Shown piece by piece: positions 1-10,861 of a stretch of DNA of 64,000 nucleotides. Made by a program: the position numbers and the translations under genes. Position 1 is the first letter of the stretch; each line of letters starts with the position of its first letter. The DNA is taken from the NCBI GenBank assembly GCA_922989275.2, contig OV277858.1, forward strand, positions 5,518,001 through 5,582,000, in the 5' to 3' direction. This DNA comes from Gari tellinella (taxonomy: Eukaryota; Mollusca; Bivalvia; Cardiida; Psammobiidae). The notes below the pieces were generated by a model. That model saw only the letters and a list, made by a program, of their open reading frames with translations, had not been told where the DNA came from and searched no databases.

Positions 1-3000
1 CATTTCTGAAAAAATAATGCCACGAAAAGTCGCTCGTGCCATGATCTGTTACCAATTTCATTTTTTTATTTTTACATCAGCTACATGTATAGACATAGAC
101 GTGTATCTAGACCTATGCGTACGTTAGTTCTTTCACGAAATGTCTAATTTGGATTTCGAATCCATCTGTTTTACTCTAGTTAAGTATAACTAGAAACAGT
201 ATACCTATATCTTTTATTAGTCCTAGGAAAAGTTAAGACCCTGTGTTTCTAATGTGTACCGTTTCATGTTCGTCTTTTTGACATTTTTATGCCTCTGCGA
301 CGATCAGTTAGGGGCATACTGTTTTACCCCTGTCTGTCCGTCCGTCTGTTCGTTCGTCCGTTCTACAAACACTACATACTCTGTCCGGCTAACTCATCCT
401 ACAGTTTTCAAGCTACTACCTTGGGAGAGTTGTACATATGCCATATATGTGCATGTGAACAGGATTTTGATCTGCTTTAATTTTTCACAAGTCACTTTTT
501 TTGCCGGCGGGTTCATCGTATTTGTCTTACAGACAAAGCCATCCCTCTAGTTCTTTTTTTAGCGAAATATTTGCCATATAAATAGCAGTTGATAAAAATA
601 ATTTACTACACCAGTCTCTCAAAGCCAAGTGGAAGCGATCTCTGTCGCTCAACCTTTTATTTTAGCCAAGTGTAAAAACATATTTCTCTCTCTCTCCCCC
701 TTTCTTACTCTCCCCCTCCCTCTATCTATCTAGCCAATTGGACTCTTTCTCCCCTCTCTAACTTTCAGTTGTAAGAGCTCTCTCTCTCTCTCTCTCTTTC
801 TCTCGCTCGCTCGCTCTCGTGTACATTCTTGGGATTCGGCAATAAAGCCAATGCTAGAATAAAACTGAAAACAGTTTGTGCAGTTTGTAATTTTATTTAC
901 AAAAAAACCAGATCGTTGTATTGGAAAACATAATTTATGGCACATGTAAGCTTTTTTCCATGAAACGAAATACATCAGTAGAACAACAGATAAAGCGAGT
1001 GAAAATGGTGTGACCAAAAATGTTTGACAGCCAGATCGATGCACAGACAAACGGACAGAAGAACAGACGACAGAAAATTGATCATTGAGTCAAGATAACT
1101 CTCGTTTCTGCATTAAGCAGGTGCCAAAAATCGCATCAAATATATCCAAAGTGTTTATGTTTTAAAATTAAATGCAAGAAATTTATACATATCAGCCGTG
1201 TCATCACAAAACTTGCCTTATGGTGTTGCAAACAATTATATCAAGGGAAGGCGTCTCGTCTTTGACGCGGCTGCTGGCCTTGGTCAACTCTGTTTTACAT
1301 CCACAATCATCTAAAGCATTGTATTTAGCAGTACTACATATGATATTTAGTAGTGTAGACCAAACTGAGATGAAGAGTATGCTTGGTCTGTAGCCTATAA
1401 TGTTGCAATCCAATTAGGCAGGTTTGGTCATGGCACGACTCATATGTATATGTACTAGATCCATCCATAAAAGCTCCGTAATGGAAACTATAATACAATA
1501 TATCCATTGCAGAGCCTTCAGTGGTGGTTTTCAACAGCTGTAACGATTTGGGTTTTTTCAGTCTCAATATCTGGATGGTATATTGTATAGTTGTAAGGTA
1601 GGACAACAGCATCGCTTTCTTCGTGATGAGCTGCAAGAAACTTGGAATAGGCGCTTCTGCAACTACAGGAACATTCTGTAGCATATTTCTAAGCTAGGAT
1701 GTGGGTAGCCTTTTTCTTAGGGGTCATATCCTACAAGTACCAATAAATATTTATGAATTTTTGTAAATAAAAAAACCATTCTTTGCTGCTACATGGCTTG
1801 TATTTTGTCTCTAGTCTAAATGCTTTTTTTCTACAGATGCAATCATTTTATAAGCTAATTTTAGACCTTTATACAGTTAATTGGATCTGCATTAACAGCA
1901 TTTCGTTTGAGTTCGTCTGTTTTGTGAAGAAACTCTGGCATCTGCATTCTCGTCAACATTCTTAACTTTGGCCATAACATAAACGAACGAACGCTGGTAA
2001 CTCTGGCGTCTTTGCAAACAGGGAAGTCTCAATTCAGACACTCCTATAAGTACTTCTGGATCAGACGTCATGGCATAGGTCATGTGAAATTTAATCACTG
2101 TTCAAGCAAAATACCTCGCTTTCTAAGTTGATAAAAAATCAAGTTAATCAAATAATCCTAGATCTTGTGGATTAATGTTAAATGCATGCATGGGATAATT
2201 TGTTCAAATGCTTCATTATTTGCTTTTGACAGCTTCGCTTGCTTGTAGGATGTGCCTATTTCATATTAGATAGATCATATGTAGATCTAGGTCTATATAT
2301 CCCTTGTTGATGGTAAAATAGTGTCTATGTACAGATCTAACAAGTTGATGGAAACAGCATATGGAATATTGTCCGTGTGTACAAATTTATATCTAAACAG
2401 AATCTAAGGTAGATCTAGATGCTGCTATTTACAGTACTGTATTTTGCAATTGAAGTAAATGCATACAAAGTAGATGTTTATGCCAAATTTTATTCTCCTT
2501 CAAGTTATTTTATCGTTATGTTTTTTCTCGCCTCTCACTTAGCGAATTGTCAACTATAGTGTTCGTCTTGGCACTTCCTGTGCATTTGACCGATTTAAAT
2601 CAAGAAAACGTCGTTGTTGGCAAGAAAACAAACTTGGTTAATTTCATGTTCCTGACTGATGTAATAAATTACTAATTAGAATTCTATAGAGAATTATTTT
2701 TGTACTGAAAACAAAAAGTGATACGATACTGGCGGTGATCCTTTATTGGCAGTCCAACTGTACTAAAGTAAAGCCAGTGAACTGATGCCCATGTCGCATG
2801 TTGTTTGGAATCTTTTCTGTAACAATCCCTCCGTTACAGATCTATTTGAATATTTGCAAGCTGCGATGAGAATCCGGAAATAGATTGTTCTATGTAACTT
2901 CCGGATTTTTATAAAAATAAATTATCCCTGCGAATATGAAATTGGGAAACAAGAACTTCAAATCTCATAATTTTAACATTATTCTTAAATGCACTAGATG

Positions 3001-3080
3001 ACCTTGGTTGAAAATGAGCACCGGTCCAGGAAAACCGAGCTTAATGACATCGATTAAATGACGTTAGAAATGAGCTGTAA
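1..3080. other. AT-rich non-coding DNA, no gene recognised
   Basis: No reading frame here looks like a conserved protein. The short frames overlap on both strands and have no recognisable motif. A pyrimidine-rich low-complexity stretch lies at about 680-825, with TCTC and GCTC runs. From about 2.1 kb onward the hexamer AGATCT recurs unusually often (see findings). Confidence 0.6.
680..825. repeat. CT-rich low-complexity stretch
   Basis: The stretch contains (TC)n tracts with a GCTC run near 805. The minus-strand frame across it is arginine and glutamate rich only because of the GA repeat, so it is not treated as coding. Confidence 0.8.
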
Positions 3081-3084
3081 ACTT

Positions 3085-3140
3085 TTGACGTCATTTCTGA
3101 TCGATATAAATCTACTTCCGTGTTATGCTTTACACTCGCT
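3085..3140 (+). promoter_or_regulatory. Possible core promoter: CRE plus TATA-like box
   Basis: A perfect cAMP-response palindrome TGACGTCA lies near 3,088. It is followed about 14 bp later by GATATAAATC, which resembles a TATA box. A candidate ATG and splice donor follow at 3,201-3,222. The spacing suits a promoter, but both motifs can occur by chance in AT-rich DNA. Confidence 0.3.
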
Positions 3141-3200
3141 ACATTTCTATAGCTATTTTCTTTGGTTTGTGATTACGCATATTCCATTTGATTGTTGGAT

Positions 3201-3221
3201 ATGATGGACAGTGAGCTTGAG
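3201..3221 (+). CDS. Candidate short first coding exon
   Basis: Two consecutive ATG codons open a 7-codon frame (MMDSELE) that ends exactly at a consensus donor, GAG|GTAAGA, in phase 0. A CRE and a TATA-like box lie about 60-110 bp upstream. The nearest good acceptor is TTTCCCAG at about 4,339. It would join in phase 0 to a frame beginning ELESLSSENFGRTPLASQ and then a TAA. The downstream frame keeps an acidic, coding-like composition through several stops. The gene may therefore be broken, or the model may be wrong. No protein family is recognised. Confidence 0.25.
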
Positions 3222-3701
3222 GTAAGATATTTTTTTTTATTCCTAGATATGTTTCCATAAACTTCCAAAATGTGCCAGTGACGGATGCAAGTATTGATGG
3301 CTCTATTTTCGATTTTCGCGGAGTATTTTGCTCGCACTTTGATGAACCACTCTGTTGATGAGTTCTAGATCTATTCTAGGTCAGTGCGCTTTTATTGCAT
3401 TTCGATCAACACGAATGTTGAACAAAATCTAGTTGCAACGTACACTTAACGTTAACCGGCGTTAATTATGAGCTATTTTAATGCAAATCGAGTACTTGAT
3501 CTCTAAAAAGAAAGTGAGCAATGTGTAGATGTAAATCAATATCAATTCAATGAAACTAGATCTATGCCGAATGATCTAACGACCACTCAGATAGAAAGAA
3601 AAAAACATTTAAATATATTTATATATAAATACTTACTATATCCACACTTTTGGTACGATATTTAAACTTTATACGAGTATAAAATCTACATTTGTTCGTT
3701 A

Positions 3702-3781
3702 GGTGATACTTGCACTGTGGCATAGCGGTATGTGTGATGGACTTTCAAACTGTGTGTCGCGAGTTCGAAACCGATGTCACC
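3702..3781 (+). ncRNA. tRNA-like sequence, probable tRNA-derived SINE head
   Basis: An A-box-like TGGCATAGCGGT (about 3,718) and a B-box-like AGTTCGAAACC (about 3,762, one mismatch to GGTTCRANNCC) are correctly ordered and spaced for an internal RNA polymerase III promoter. The outer heptamers GGTGATA and TGTCACC can pair over 7 positions with one wobble. A T run that could end Pol III transcription follows at 3,785. The T-arm stem pairs poorly and the D region is oddly spaced, so this is not a normal tRNA gene. Confidence 0.4.
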
Positions 3782-4339
3782 CCCTTTTTTTCTTTCTTTT
3801 TTTTCTTTAGATTTAGATCAATAGAAATAGAGATCTAGATTTATATCTATTTGATATTTGATTGTAAAATAGATGTTAGCTTGCTAACGTGTTAAGGTGT
3901 CTGTCATAGATGTAGAGTAGAATCTAGATCTAGTAATAACTTAACTTATAACCAAATGTACACTAAAATCTCGCTAGATTTATCAAACACAAAAACTTTT
4001 ATTTTATAGGTCTAAAAACTGGTGACTTCTTAATGCAGGAGACGGGCACAAAAGAGTGAATTGCTTGTCGCTTTCATTATGTTGTTACCCGTCCTTTTTA
4101 AGATTTTACTGTTTGGTTATCGAGACTAAAACTAGATTTTACTTTTTGAAAAGAACTTCAATTTTGCAAATAGAGTTTAAACTTAATTTCCTTTAGATCT
4201 ACATCTATAATGAAACAACTAACAAGTCATTCTCGATGGCTCGAATGGTGGCGGGTTCAGATGGGCGACCAGTGTAGATCTATATCCTCTCTTTTTTATT
4301 ATTATTTTTTCATTTTCAGTAGGCTTTTATTTCCCAGGA

Positions 4340-4640
4340 GCTTGAGAGCCTTTCCTCTGAAAACTTCGGCCGGACTCCCTTAGCGTCTCAGTAAAGTGTC
4401 GACGTCGATGAAGATGACAATGACAGTGAAGTCTTCGGTGACAACCCGCTTAGCGAAGAAATGACGAATGATATCAGTTTTGATCAACATGTCTAAGATG
4501 TTCTCGTGACAAATGAGAGCAATAATGAGGATGGTGCTGGTGGAGAGGCAAAATATAAAGCAGCTGGTTCGATCTAATGCGATCCAGATCATGAGACTGT
4601 TTAGTGTTTTAATCTTTCTGGGTGCCAGAGGAACTAGAGT
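4340..4640 (+). pseudogene. Degenerate acidic coding-like stretch
   Basis: After an acceptor-like TTTCCCAG, one frame reads as acidic, low-hydrophobicity protein (segments DVDEDDNDSEVFGDNPLSEE and NESNNEDGAGGEAKYKAAGS). It is broken by in-frame TAA at about 4,394, TAA at about 4,493, another TAA and a TAG. Composition suggests a disordered N-terminal region of some protein, but no family is recognised. It could be a decayed exon belonging with the candidate start at 3,201, or a chance open composition. Confidence 0.2.
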
Positions 4641-4904
4641 AACATTTTCTGTGTCTGAGATGTACATGTACATTTTCTAAATGTGACAGAAATAAACAGT
4701 GGCGTCGCTTGTTGACAATGCGAGAAACAACAAGAGAAGGAAGAAAAGACAGAGAGCTAGCTATGAATTTAGTTTCAAGTCAAGTCAAAGTTTATTTTCT
4801 GTAGATACAGGCCTCCAGCCCATAATACAAACAAAACAGTACATATCTAAACAGAGTGACTTCCACAGCTATAACAATATGTAGATTTTTTTAACTCATT
4901 GAAC

Positions 4905-6456
4905 CACAACCACCAGTTTACTCGGCGGTACACTAAAAGTACACTTGTCTGGAGCAAACACTGAAGATCCATTCCAGAGTGTTCCTAGAAAGGAACCCCC
5001 TGGCCTGGATTCACAATGTTTGTCATTCAAGCATTCAACTGATAACAGTAGATTTCATTGAACCCTAGTGACGAGCCTATGTGAAGAGTATATACCTGCC
5101 TACTTCAAACAGTGTAGACCCATGCCAGAGAGCTCCTAGAATAAGCCCCTGGCCTGGATATTCTCCGTTTATAATGCATACAAAATACATTTTGCACTTT
5201 ACTTATTGAACCCTACCGACGATCTAACTCCGATATAAAAAATGAACATGAACGTGCGTAGAGTGCTCTTGCATAGCCTAAACAGTGAATACCCATGTAA
5301 GAGAGCTCCCAGAAAGGAGATACCCGGCCTGGATCTTCATACATTACATGTTTTACAGTTAACTTAATGAATCATAGAGACGCTCTTACTCGTCCTACAC
5401 AAAAAATGAACATATACCAGTGTGTATGCCAAGAGTGTACTTGCCTAGTTCAAACTGTGAAGACCCATGCCAGAGAGCTCAAAGAAAAGAGCCCCCTGAT
5501 ATGGATCTTCTCCGTCTGTAATTCACACATAAAACGTTTATAAAACAGTCTAGCAATTGAACCCTTGAGACGATATTACTCGGCCTCTACAAATATAAGC
5601 ATGTGAAGAATACATTTGCCTAGTTCAAACAGTGAAGAACCATACCAGAGAGCTCCCTGAAAGGAGCCCCCGTTATGGATCATCTCCGTCTGTAATTCAT
5701 ACACAATAACTTTTCAAGTTTACACATTTAATACTAGAGACGATATTACTCGTCCAATATATAAATGTACATGTGAAGAGTGTACTTGCCTAGTTCAAAC
5801 AGTGAAGACCCATGCCAGAGAGCTCCCTGAAAGGAGCCCCCTGGTATGAATCTTCTCCGTCTGTAAGTTATACATAATAAATTTCAAGTTTACACATTTA
5901 ATCCTAGAGACGATCTTACTCGTCCAATATATGAATGTACATGTGAAGAATACACTTGCCTGGTTCAAACAGTGTAGACCCATGCCAAAGAGCTCCCTGA
6001 AAGGAGCCTCCTGGTAATGAATCTTCTCCGTCTGTAATTTATACATAATAAATTTTCAAGTTTACATATTTAATCCTAGAGACGATCTTACTCGTCCAAT
6101 ATATGAATGTACATGTGAAGAATACACTTGCCTGGTTCAAACAGTGTAGACCCATGCCAAAGAGCTCCCTGAAAGGAGCCTCCTGGTATGAATCTTTTCC
6201 GTCTGTAATTTATACATAATAAATTTTCAAGTTTACATATTTAATCCTAGAGACGATCTTACTCGTCCAATATAGGAATGTACATGTGAAGAATACATTT
6301 GCCTAGTTCAAACAGTGAAGACCCATGCAAGAGAGCTCCCTGAAAGGAGTCCCCTGGTATGGATCTTCTCCGTCTGTAATTTATACATTATACATTTGGC
6401 AGTTAAGTTATTTGAGCACTAGAGACGATCTTACTCGTCCTATACATATATGAATC
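4905..6456. repeat. 171-bp satellite array, about 9 monomers
   Basis: The landmark CAAACAGTG(A/T)AGA recurs with AGTG at 4,959 (degenerate), 5,111, 5,284, 5,455, 5,631, 5,801, 5,971, 6,143 and 6,313. Spacing is 170-176 bp after a first gap of 152 bp. Similarity between neighbours rises toward 5.8-6.4 kb, suggesting recent local homogenisation. Each monomer contains a hairpin-prone core around GAGAGCTCCCTGAAAGGAGC. A further monomer lies at 7,617-7,790, beyond a retroelement insertion. Confidence 0.9.
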
Positions 6457-6464
6457 TTCTAAGA

Positions 6465-7000
6465 TTTACGATAAACGAGATGATTTTGATTTTAGTATTG
6501 TAAATTATCCTCATCTAGATGGCGATGTTCCCCGTTCCACATCTAACGGGGTTTATATTTCACAACTTATTCGCTTTGCTAGGGCCTGTACCTCTGTTGA
6601 GGACTTCCACATTCGTAATAAAACTATTACTGAAAAGCTTCTTAAACAGGGGTACAGATTTCATAAACTTCGTAAAACATTTTCTAAATTCTTTTATAGA
6701 AATCTTCCTCTCATTAACAAGTATAAATGTAACTTAAAGTCTTTTCTGCGGCAAGGTATTTCACATCCAGAGTTTTATGGTGATGTGATTTACAGACTTC
6801 GTAAGATTCTTGGACATATACATTTTCAAAACCTATTTGTGAAACGTATTAGATTTTTCCTCAAAAAAGATTATGATCCAACTATATTGCTGCGCACTTC
6901 ATGTTTGGTTATCGATCAATCTACAATTGATAACTATGCTTTCCTCTTTGGTTGTGCGACGACAGACAGGGCTAAGCACTACATGATGATGTATCTTTAA
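6465..7000 (+). pseudogene. Penelope-like retroelement: 3' part of reverse transcriptase ORF
   Basis: An uninterrupted frame of about 178 codons runs from 6,465 to a TAA at 6,998-7,000. It starts in IYDKRDDFDFSIVNYPHLDG, continues DVPRSTSNGVYISQLIRFAR, and includes GDVIYRLRKILG and RIRFFLKKDYDP. It is the region after the polymerase core in a multicopy invertebrate reverse transcriptase family. The same IYDKRDDFDF block occurs on the minus strand near 11.05 kb, downstream of recognisable RT motifs. The copy lacks the catalytic core and begins abruptly at the end of a satellite monomer, as 5'-truncated retroelements do. Assignment to Penelope-like elements is by memory of similar proteins and is tentative. 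Confidence 0.65.
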
Positions 7001-7616
7001 AGTCGGATTTTCGTGCTTTGTTTTTTCTCTCCCTCTCTGTCGTACCCTGGACCCTTCCATGTCTTACAGTAACTCGTAACTACAGACTAGTCGATTGAGT
7101 ACAATTTGACCGTTGCCATAGTGGGTTATTTTTAACACGGGCTTGAATGTTTAATTCTTTTCCATGTTACTAATGATCTTGTCATAGAATGTTTGCTAAA
7201 TGTTTTACATGTATTTACTTACTGTGCTGTCGGTCTTTTTGATTGTGAGGTTGTGGAACAGGGTTTATATTTTATGTACACTGTTTGTCTTTATATGTGA
7301 ATATAGGAGATAAGTGTGAGATTGGGCGCCCCTAAACCCAGGTTTAACCCCCCAGTGGTTGTTAATAATTAATTAATTTATAGTTGATTATTGATTGTTA
7401 CTGACCGTACCAAGGCGGGCTCCTATGTTCACTTTGCTTTATGTTTGTCTTGCGTGTTGTTTTCTATTTAGTGTGTAGATGAAGGAATGGTATTGCGTGT
7501 GTGTGTGTGTTTGTTATGGTATGACTGTGTGTGTGTGTTCTGCTTGGGAGGTGGGTGTATTGTTTGTGTTACGTTTCCTGCTTGCGTCTTTCGTATTTAT
7601 TTGCGACAGGTGCTTA
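7001..7616 (+). mobile_element. 3' untranslated tail of the Penelope-like copy
   Basis: Non-coding sequence after the RT stop shares blocks with the second copy on the minus strand near 10.87-11.01 kb (for example TGTCGTACCCT and CTTGAATGTTTAATTC). It includes short GT microsatellites at about 7,495-7,535. Satellite sequence resumes at about 7,617, which marks the insertion's far end. Confidence 0.6.
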
Positions 7617-7790
7617 TGTCTAGTTGAAACAGTGAAGACCCATGTCAGAGGGCTCCTAGAGAGAAGCCCCCCTGGTATGGATCCTAACTACATGCTTTTC
7701 AACAATACTACCGTTTACGGTTTAACTCAATAAATCCTATCGACAAGATAACTCGTTCTATACAGAGAATGTATAAGGGATATCGTGTTT
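7617..7790. repeat. Isolated 171-bp satellite monomer
   Basis: AGTGAAGACCCATG at 7,631 and the downstream hairpin region match the array at 4.9-6.46 kb. The monomer was separated from it by the retroelement insertion. Confidence 0.8.
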
Positions 7791-7899
7791 GTAAACGAAC
7801 ATTTATGCTGATGTTTGACTACAGAAAACACTGTTTTAAAATCTAATGACACATGTTAGTGGATCAGGTGTGGTACAAAGAAAACACAAAACACAATGC

Positions 7900-8240
7900 A
7901 AAAACCCATCAAAACACTTACCTTTGAAGATATAAAACGAGTGATTAAGGTCAATAGTAACTACGCTGATGAAACAGAATACCCCAGTCTGCTGCATCCC
8001 GGGTCGTGATGGTACTGCACCAATATATCTACCAAATAATACGACCAAAGTCGATATTCATCAACAGTATGCAGAAGGCTGAATGCAGAGAGACCCTACC
8101 AGCCGTATTGCTAAATACTCTACATTCAAAAACATTTGACTTTAGCCAAAACGTTTGCCTTACCTCACGACAAAATGGGACCTGTGAATTTTGCGACAGT
8201 GAGAAAGGTGCAAGTATTTATATTTAGGATTGACAGTATA
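7900..8240 (+). pseudogene. Weak coding-like fragments, possible decayed gene
   Basis: Short frames read as plausible protein (HPGRDGTAPIYLPNNTTK, then in a shifted frame AKYSTFKNI), with stops and frame changes between them. This looks like the remains of a repetitive invertebrate gene, but the family is not recognised with certainty. Confidence 0.2.
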
Positions 8241-10640
8241 CCGAATGAGCTCAATAATGAGACTATAGGCATTGAAGGCACCTGTTTACACACGTATTAC
8301 ACATGGACCTTACTCTGTCATTTCAATGATACACTTGGCCATAGAGACGAGGTACAGTGGATAGTCAGCTTACGCCACGCACGCACGCAGATAACTGTCC
8401 AGTTTGTCATTTTCGCCAACGAATTTTAACCTCATGCACTCTGAACATTTTGTCATCTTCTTAAATTCTAAAAATAAACAACTATTTTCCCTCGGAATGT
8501 TTAATTGTAATCAGAATATCAACCAGTTAGGATCAGGATGGGAAGCAGGGATCCAAACTGGTTGCCAAATACATCACAAAGTTGGTAAGTAGAGTGCTTA
8601 AGGTCAACCTATAAATGAAGGAACAAAACACTACGGGGCAATTACATAATGCACTGGATAACGTCAAATTACATACAAGGTTTTGTAAATAATAGGCAAA
8701 CTATTTTTCAATATGTTAATGCAGAAACAATTGTCTATATCGATTAAAGCATTATTAGTCTTAAGGTCAGCAAAGTTATTTGCAAATATTTTAGATCCTG
8801 GTCAAACACCGAAAAAACCCAGCGTCAGATCAGGATCCAAACTGTTTAACATATAATCTCAATTTAACTCAAAATATCTAAGTTTTTAATTTGAAAAATA
8901 CTCTACGTAGATCGGTTGGCCATCTCTCGAGAATGGTCGGCTAAAACATTCTTCAGAATGCGACAAGAAAACTTATATTTATAAGACAGTTAGATTGTTC
9001 ATACATCAGTAGCTTCAAGACAACACGTGTCCACCGCCAACTTCCGACATGCCCATTGGTCAATGTACTTCAGGAGATGATTAAATGGAATGTTATAAAC
9101 AATAGATATATCTCTTAAATGCATCATTTTCAAATGTCATTTAACTCTATCTTTCTAATAGTTTATATTGAATACATTGAATATAGTTTAGAATCGGATG
9201 ATTGACCGAAAAATTCGCCATCTTATATGGACCCAAGCTGTAAGGAGGCACACAACGTTTTTTTCTGAAATCTCGGCACCGGTGGTCTCCTTGACATGTA
9301 TATTTATCTCTTGCTGACTTTCAGGCACAAACCAGGATCAAAACTCAGTCCTATATCAGGAAATACATCTCTAGGCATAACAAAACAGCATAAATCATCC
9401 ACATAAGCACACGTTCAGATTCCTCTGTGGCCAAATTTAAAGTTTGTTATGGTCGCGAAAACCCATGACAAAAAAGCCTCAAAACCCACATCTTCTCCGA
9501 AAAATTTGAAAATGTTCGCCTAGTGTTGGCACTTATTGAAAAGTATTTTTAGACTCACTGAACCTGTTGCTTTTAGGTACTTTGGCACAAACAATAGGGA
9601 TTCCAGGTCAATTTTGCACACATTTTCATGCGTCTCTGCACCCACTAGTAAAATGATGCTGATTCCCAGTTTATTTAGCCCGAACCACTGATTTCCAGAC
9701 TGCCCCAGTTTTATACCCATCCGACTACAAAAAGCTATCATCTTAGTGTTCATTTTTATTTAAATCATGCCACAAAGTGATAATATTAATGCATTTTCCC
9801 CTAAAATAATTTGTTTCATCTTCAAAAATACTTTAAAACTGACCAATAGCCTTATATTAAGAAATTTGACCGGGGCCAATTCGAACATTTCCCTATGAAA
9901 CCGTTGCGTGCCTCCTAAGGCACTCATTTTTTTGTGTTTTACGACACTTTTGAAGGATAAATTAGTTTCAAATACACATTTATATGGAAAACACCTTTCT
10001 TTAAAAAATAAGACTGTTCAAAAAGTTTAATTTAGCAAGTGAAGAGTTAGTGTGTATTGCGAAAGAACGTCATAATCAGATTATTGCTATACCTGTTTGA
10101 TTTAAACTGCTGTAAAATTGAAAGTATTTGTCGTAATGAGATACGGTTTTCGGTGTGGTGTATGCAAATGCCTCAACTTTACTTTTCTGCAAAAAAGTCA
10201 AATTCGAAAAGTTATGTCATTAAGCCCGGTTTCCTGGAGCGGGACTCAAATATATTTGACATGAGCTGTTTTACACATGTTTTATCGAATTGCAGAAGTG
10301 ACCAAAACGAAGAATCACCTTTAAATAAGGATCCATTTAATACAAGTAAATATCATGCACAAAGCCCATATATGATCTTTGAGCTTATGGACCAATCCTT
10401 CAATACCTTGTTCACATCAAATTACTTCTGACTTCATAAGAGTTTGAGCAGAAAGTTTCAATCCCTGTTACTTGTAGGATATCTGAATAATTTTGCATAC
10501 TAGTCATTGTCATCGCTGTCCTGATCAAGACAATTCCACTTAGTTCACACAAAACTCATCACCACATGTCCTCTTTCCGACATTTGCATCTATTTGTTCT
10601 AAAGTCTCCTTTGCACATACACTTTGTGAATTCAAGTAAC
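8240..10640. other. Non-coding DNA with decayed palindromes and a possible TIR pair
   Basis: No conserved protein is seen. Degenerate copies of the window's hairpin family occur near 8,520-8,570 and 8,780-8,860. GGAGGCACACAACG at 9,244 is matched in inverted orientation by CGTTGCGTGCCTCC at 9,902. That could outline a decayed TIR element of about 680 bp. Short frames at 9,520-9,753 and 10,057-10,431 have no family signal. Confidence 0.4.
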
Positions 10641-10650
10641 ACATCAGGAG

Positions 10651-10861
10651 CAGGTGGAGTTTTATGGTGATGTGGTTTACAGACTTCGTAAGATTCTTGG
10701 ACATATGCATTTTCAAAACCTATTTGTGAAACGTATTAGATTTTTTTCCTCAAAAACGATTATGCTCCAACTATATTGCTGCGCACTTCACGTTTGGTTA
10801 TCGATCAATTTACAATTGATAACTATGCTTTCCTCTTTGGTTGTGCGACGACAGACAGGGC
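10651..10861 (+). pseudogene. Inverted C-terminal segment of the second Penelope-like copy
   Basis: This is the plus-strand equivalent of 6,769-6,975 (EFYGDVVYRLRKILGHMHFQ and the following block). A frameshift follows RIRFF. It is exactly the segment missing from the minus-strand copy next to it. At about 10,862 it runs straight into that copy's 3' UTR in the opposite orientation. Confidence 0.7.

Noticed and set aside
4230..4275. Second tRNA-like sequence around GGCGGGTTCAGATGGGCG
   Set aside because: Only a weak B-box resemblance; no convincing A-box or terminal pairing.
10057..10431. 124-codon plus-strand frame
   Set aside because: Starts normally but shows no conserved pattern, no splice context and no homology to neighbours; not supported as a gene.
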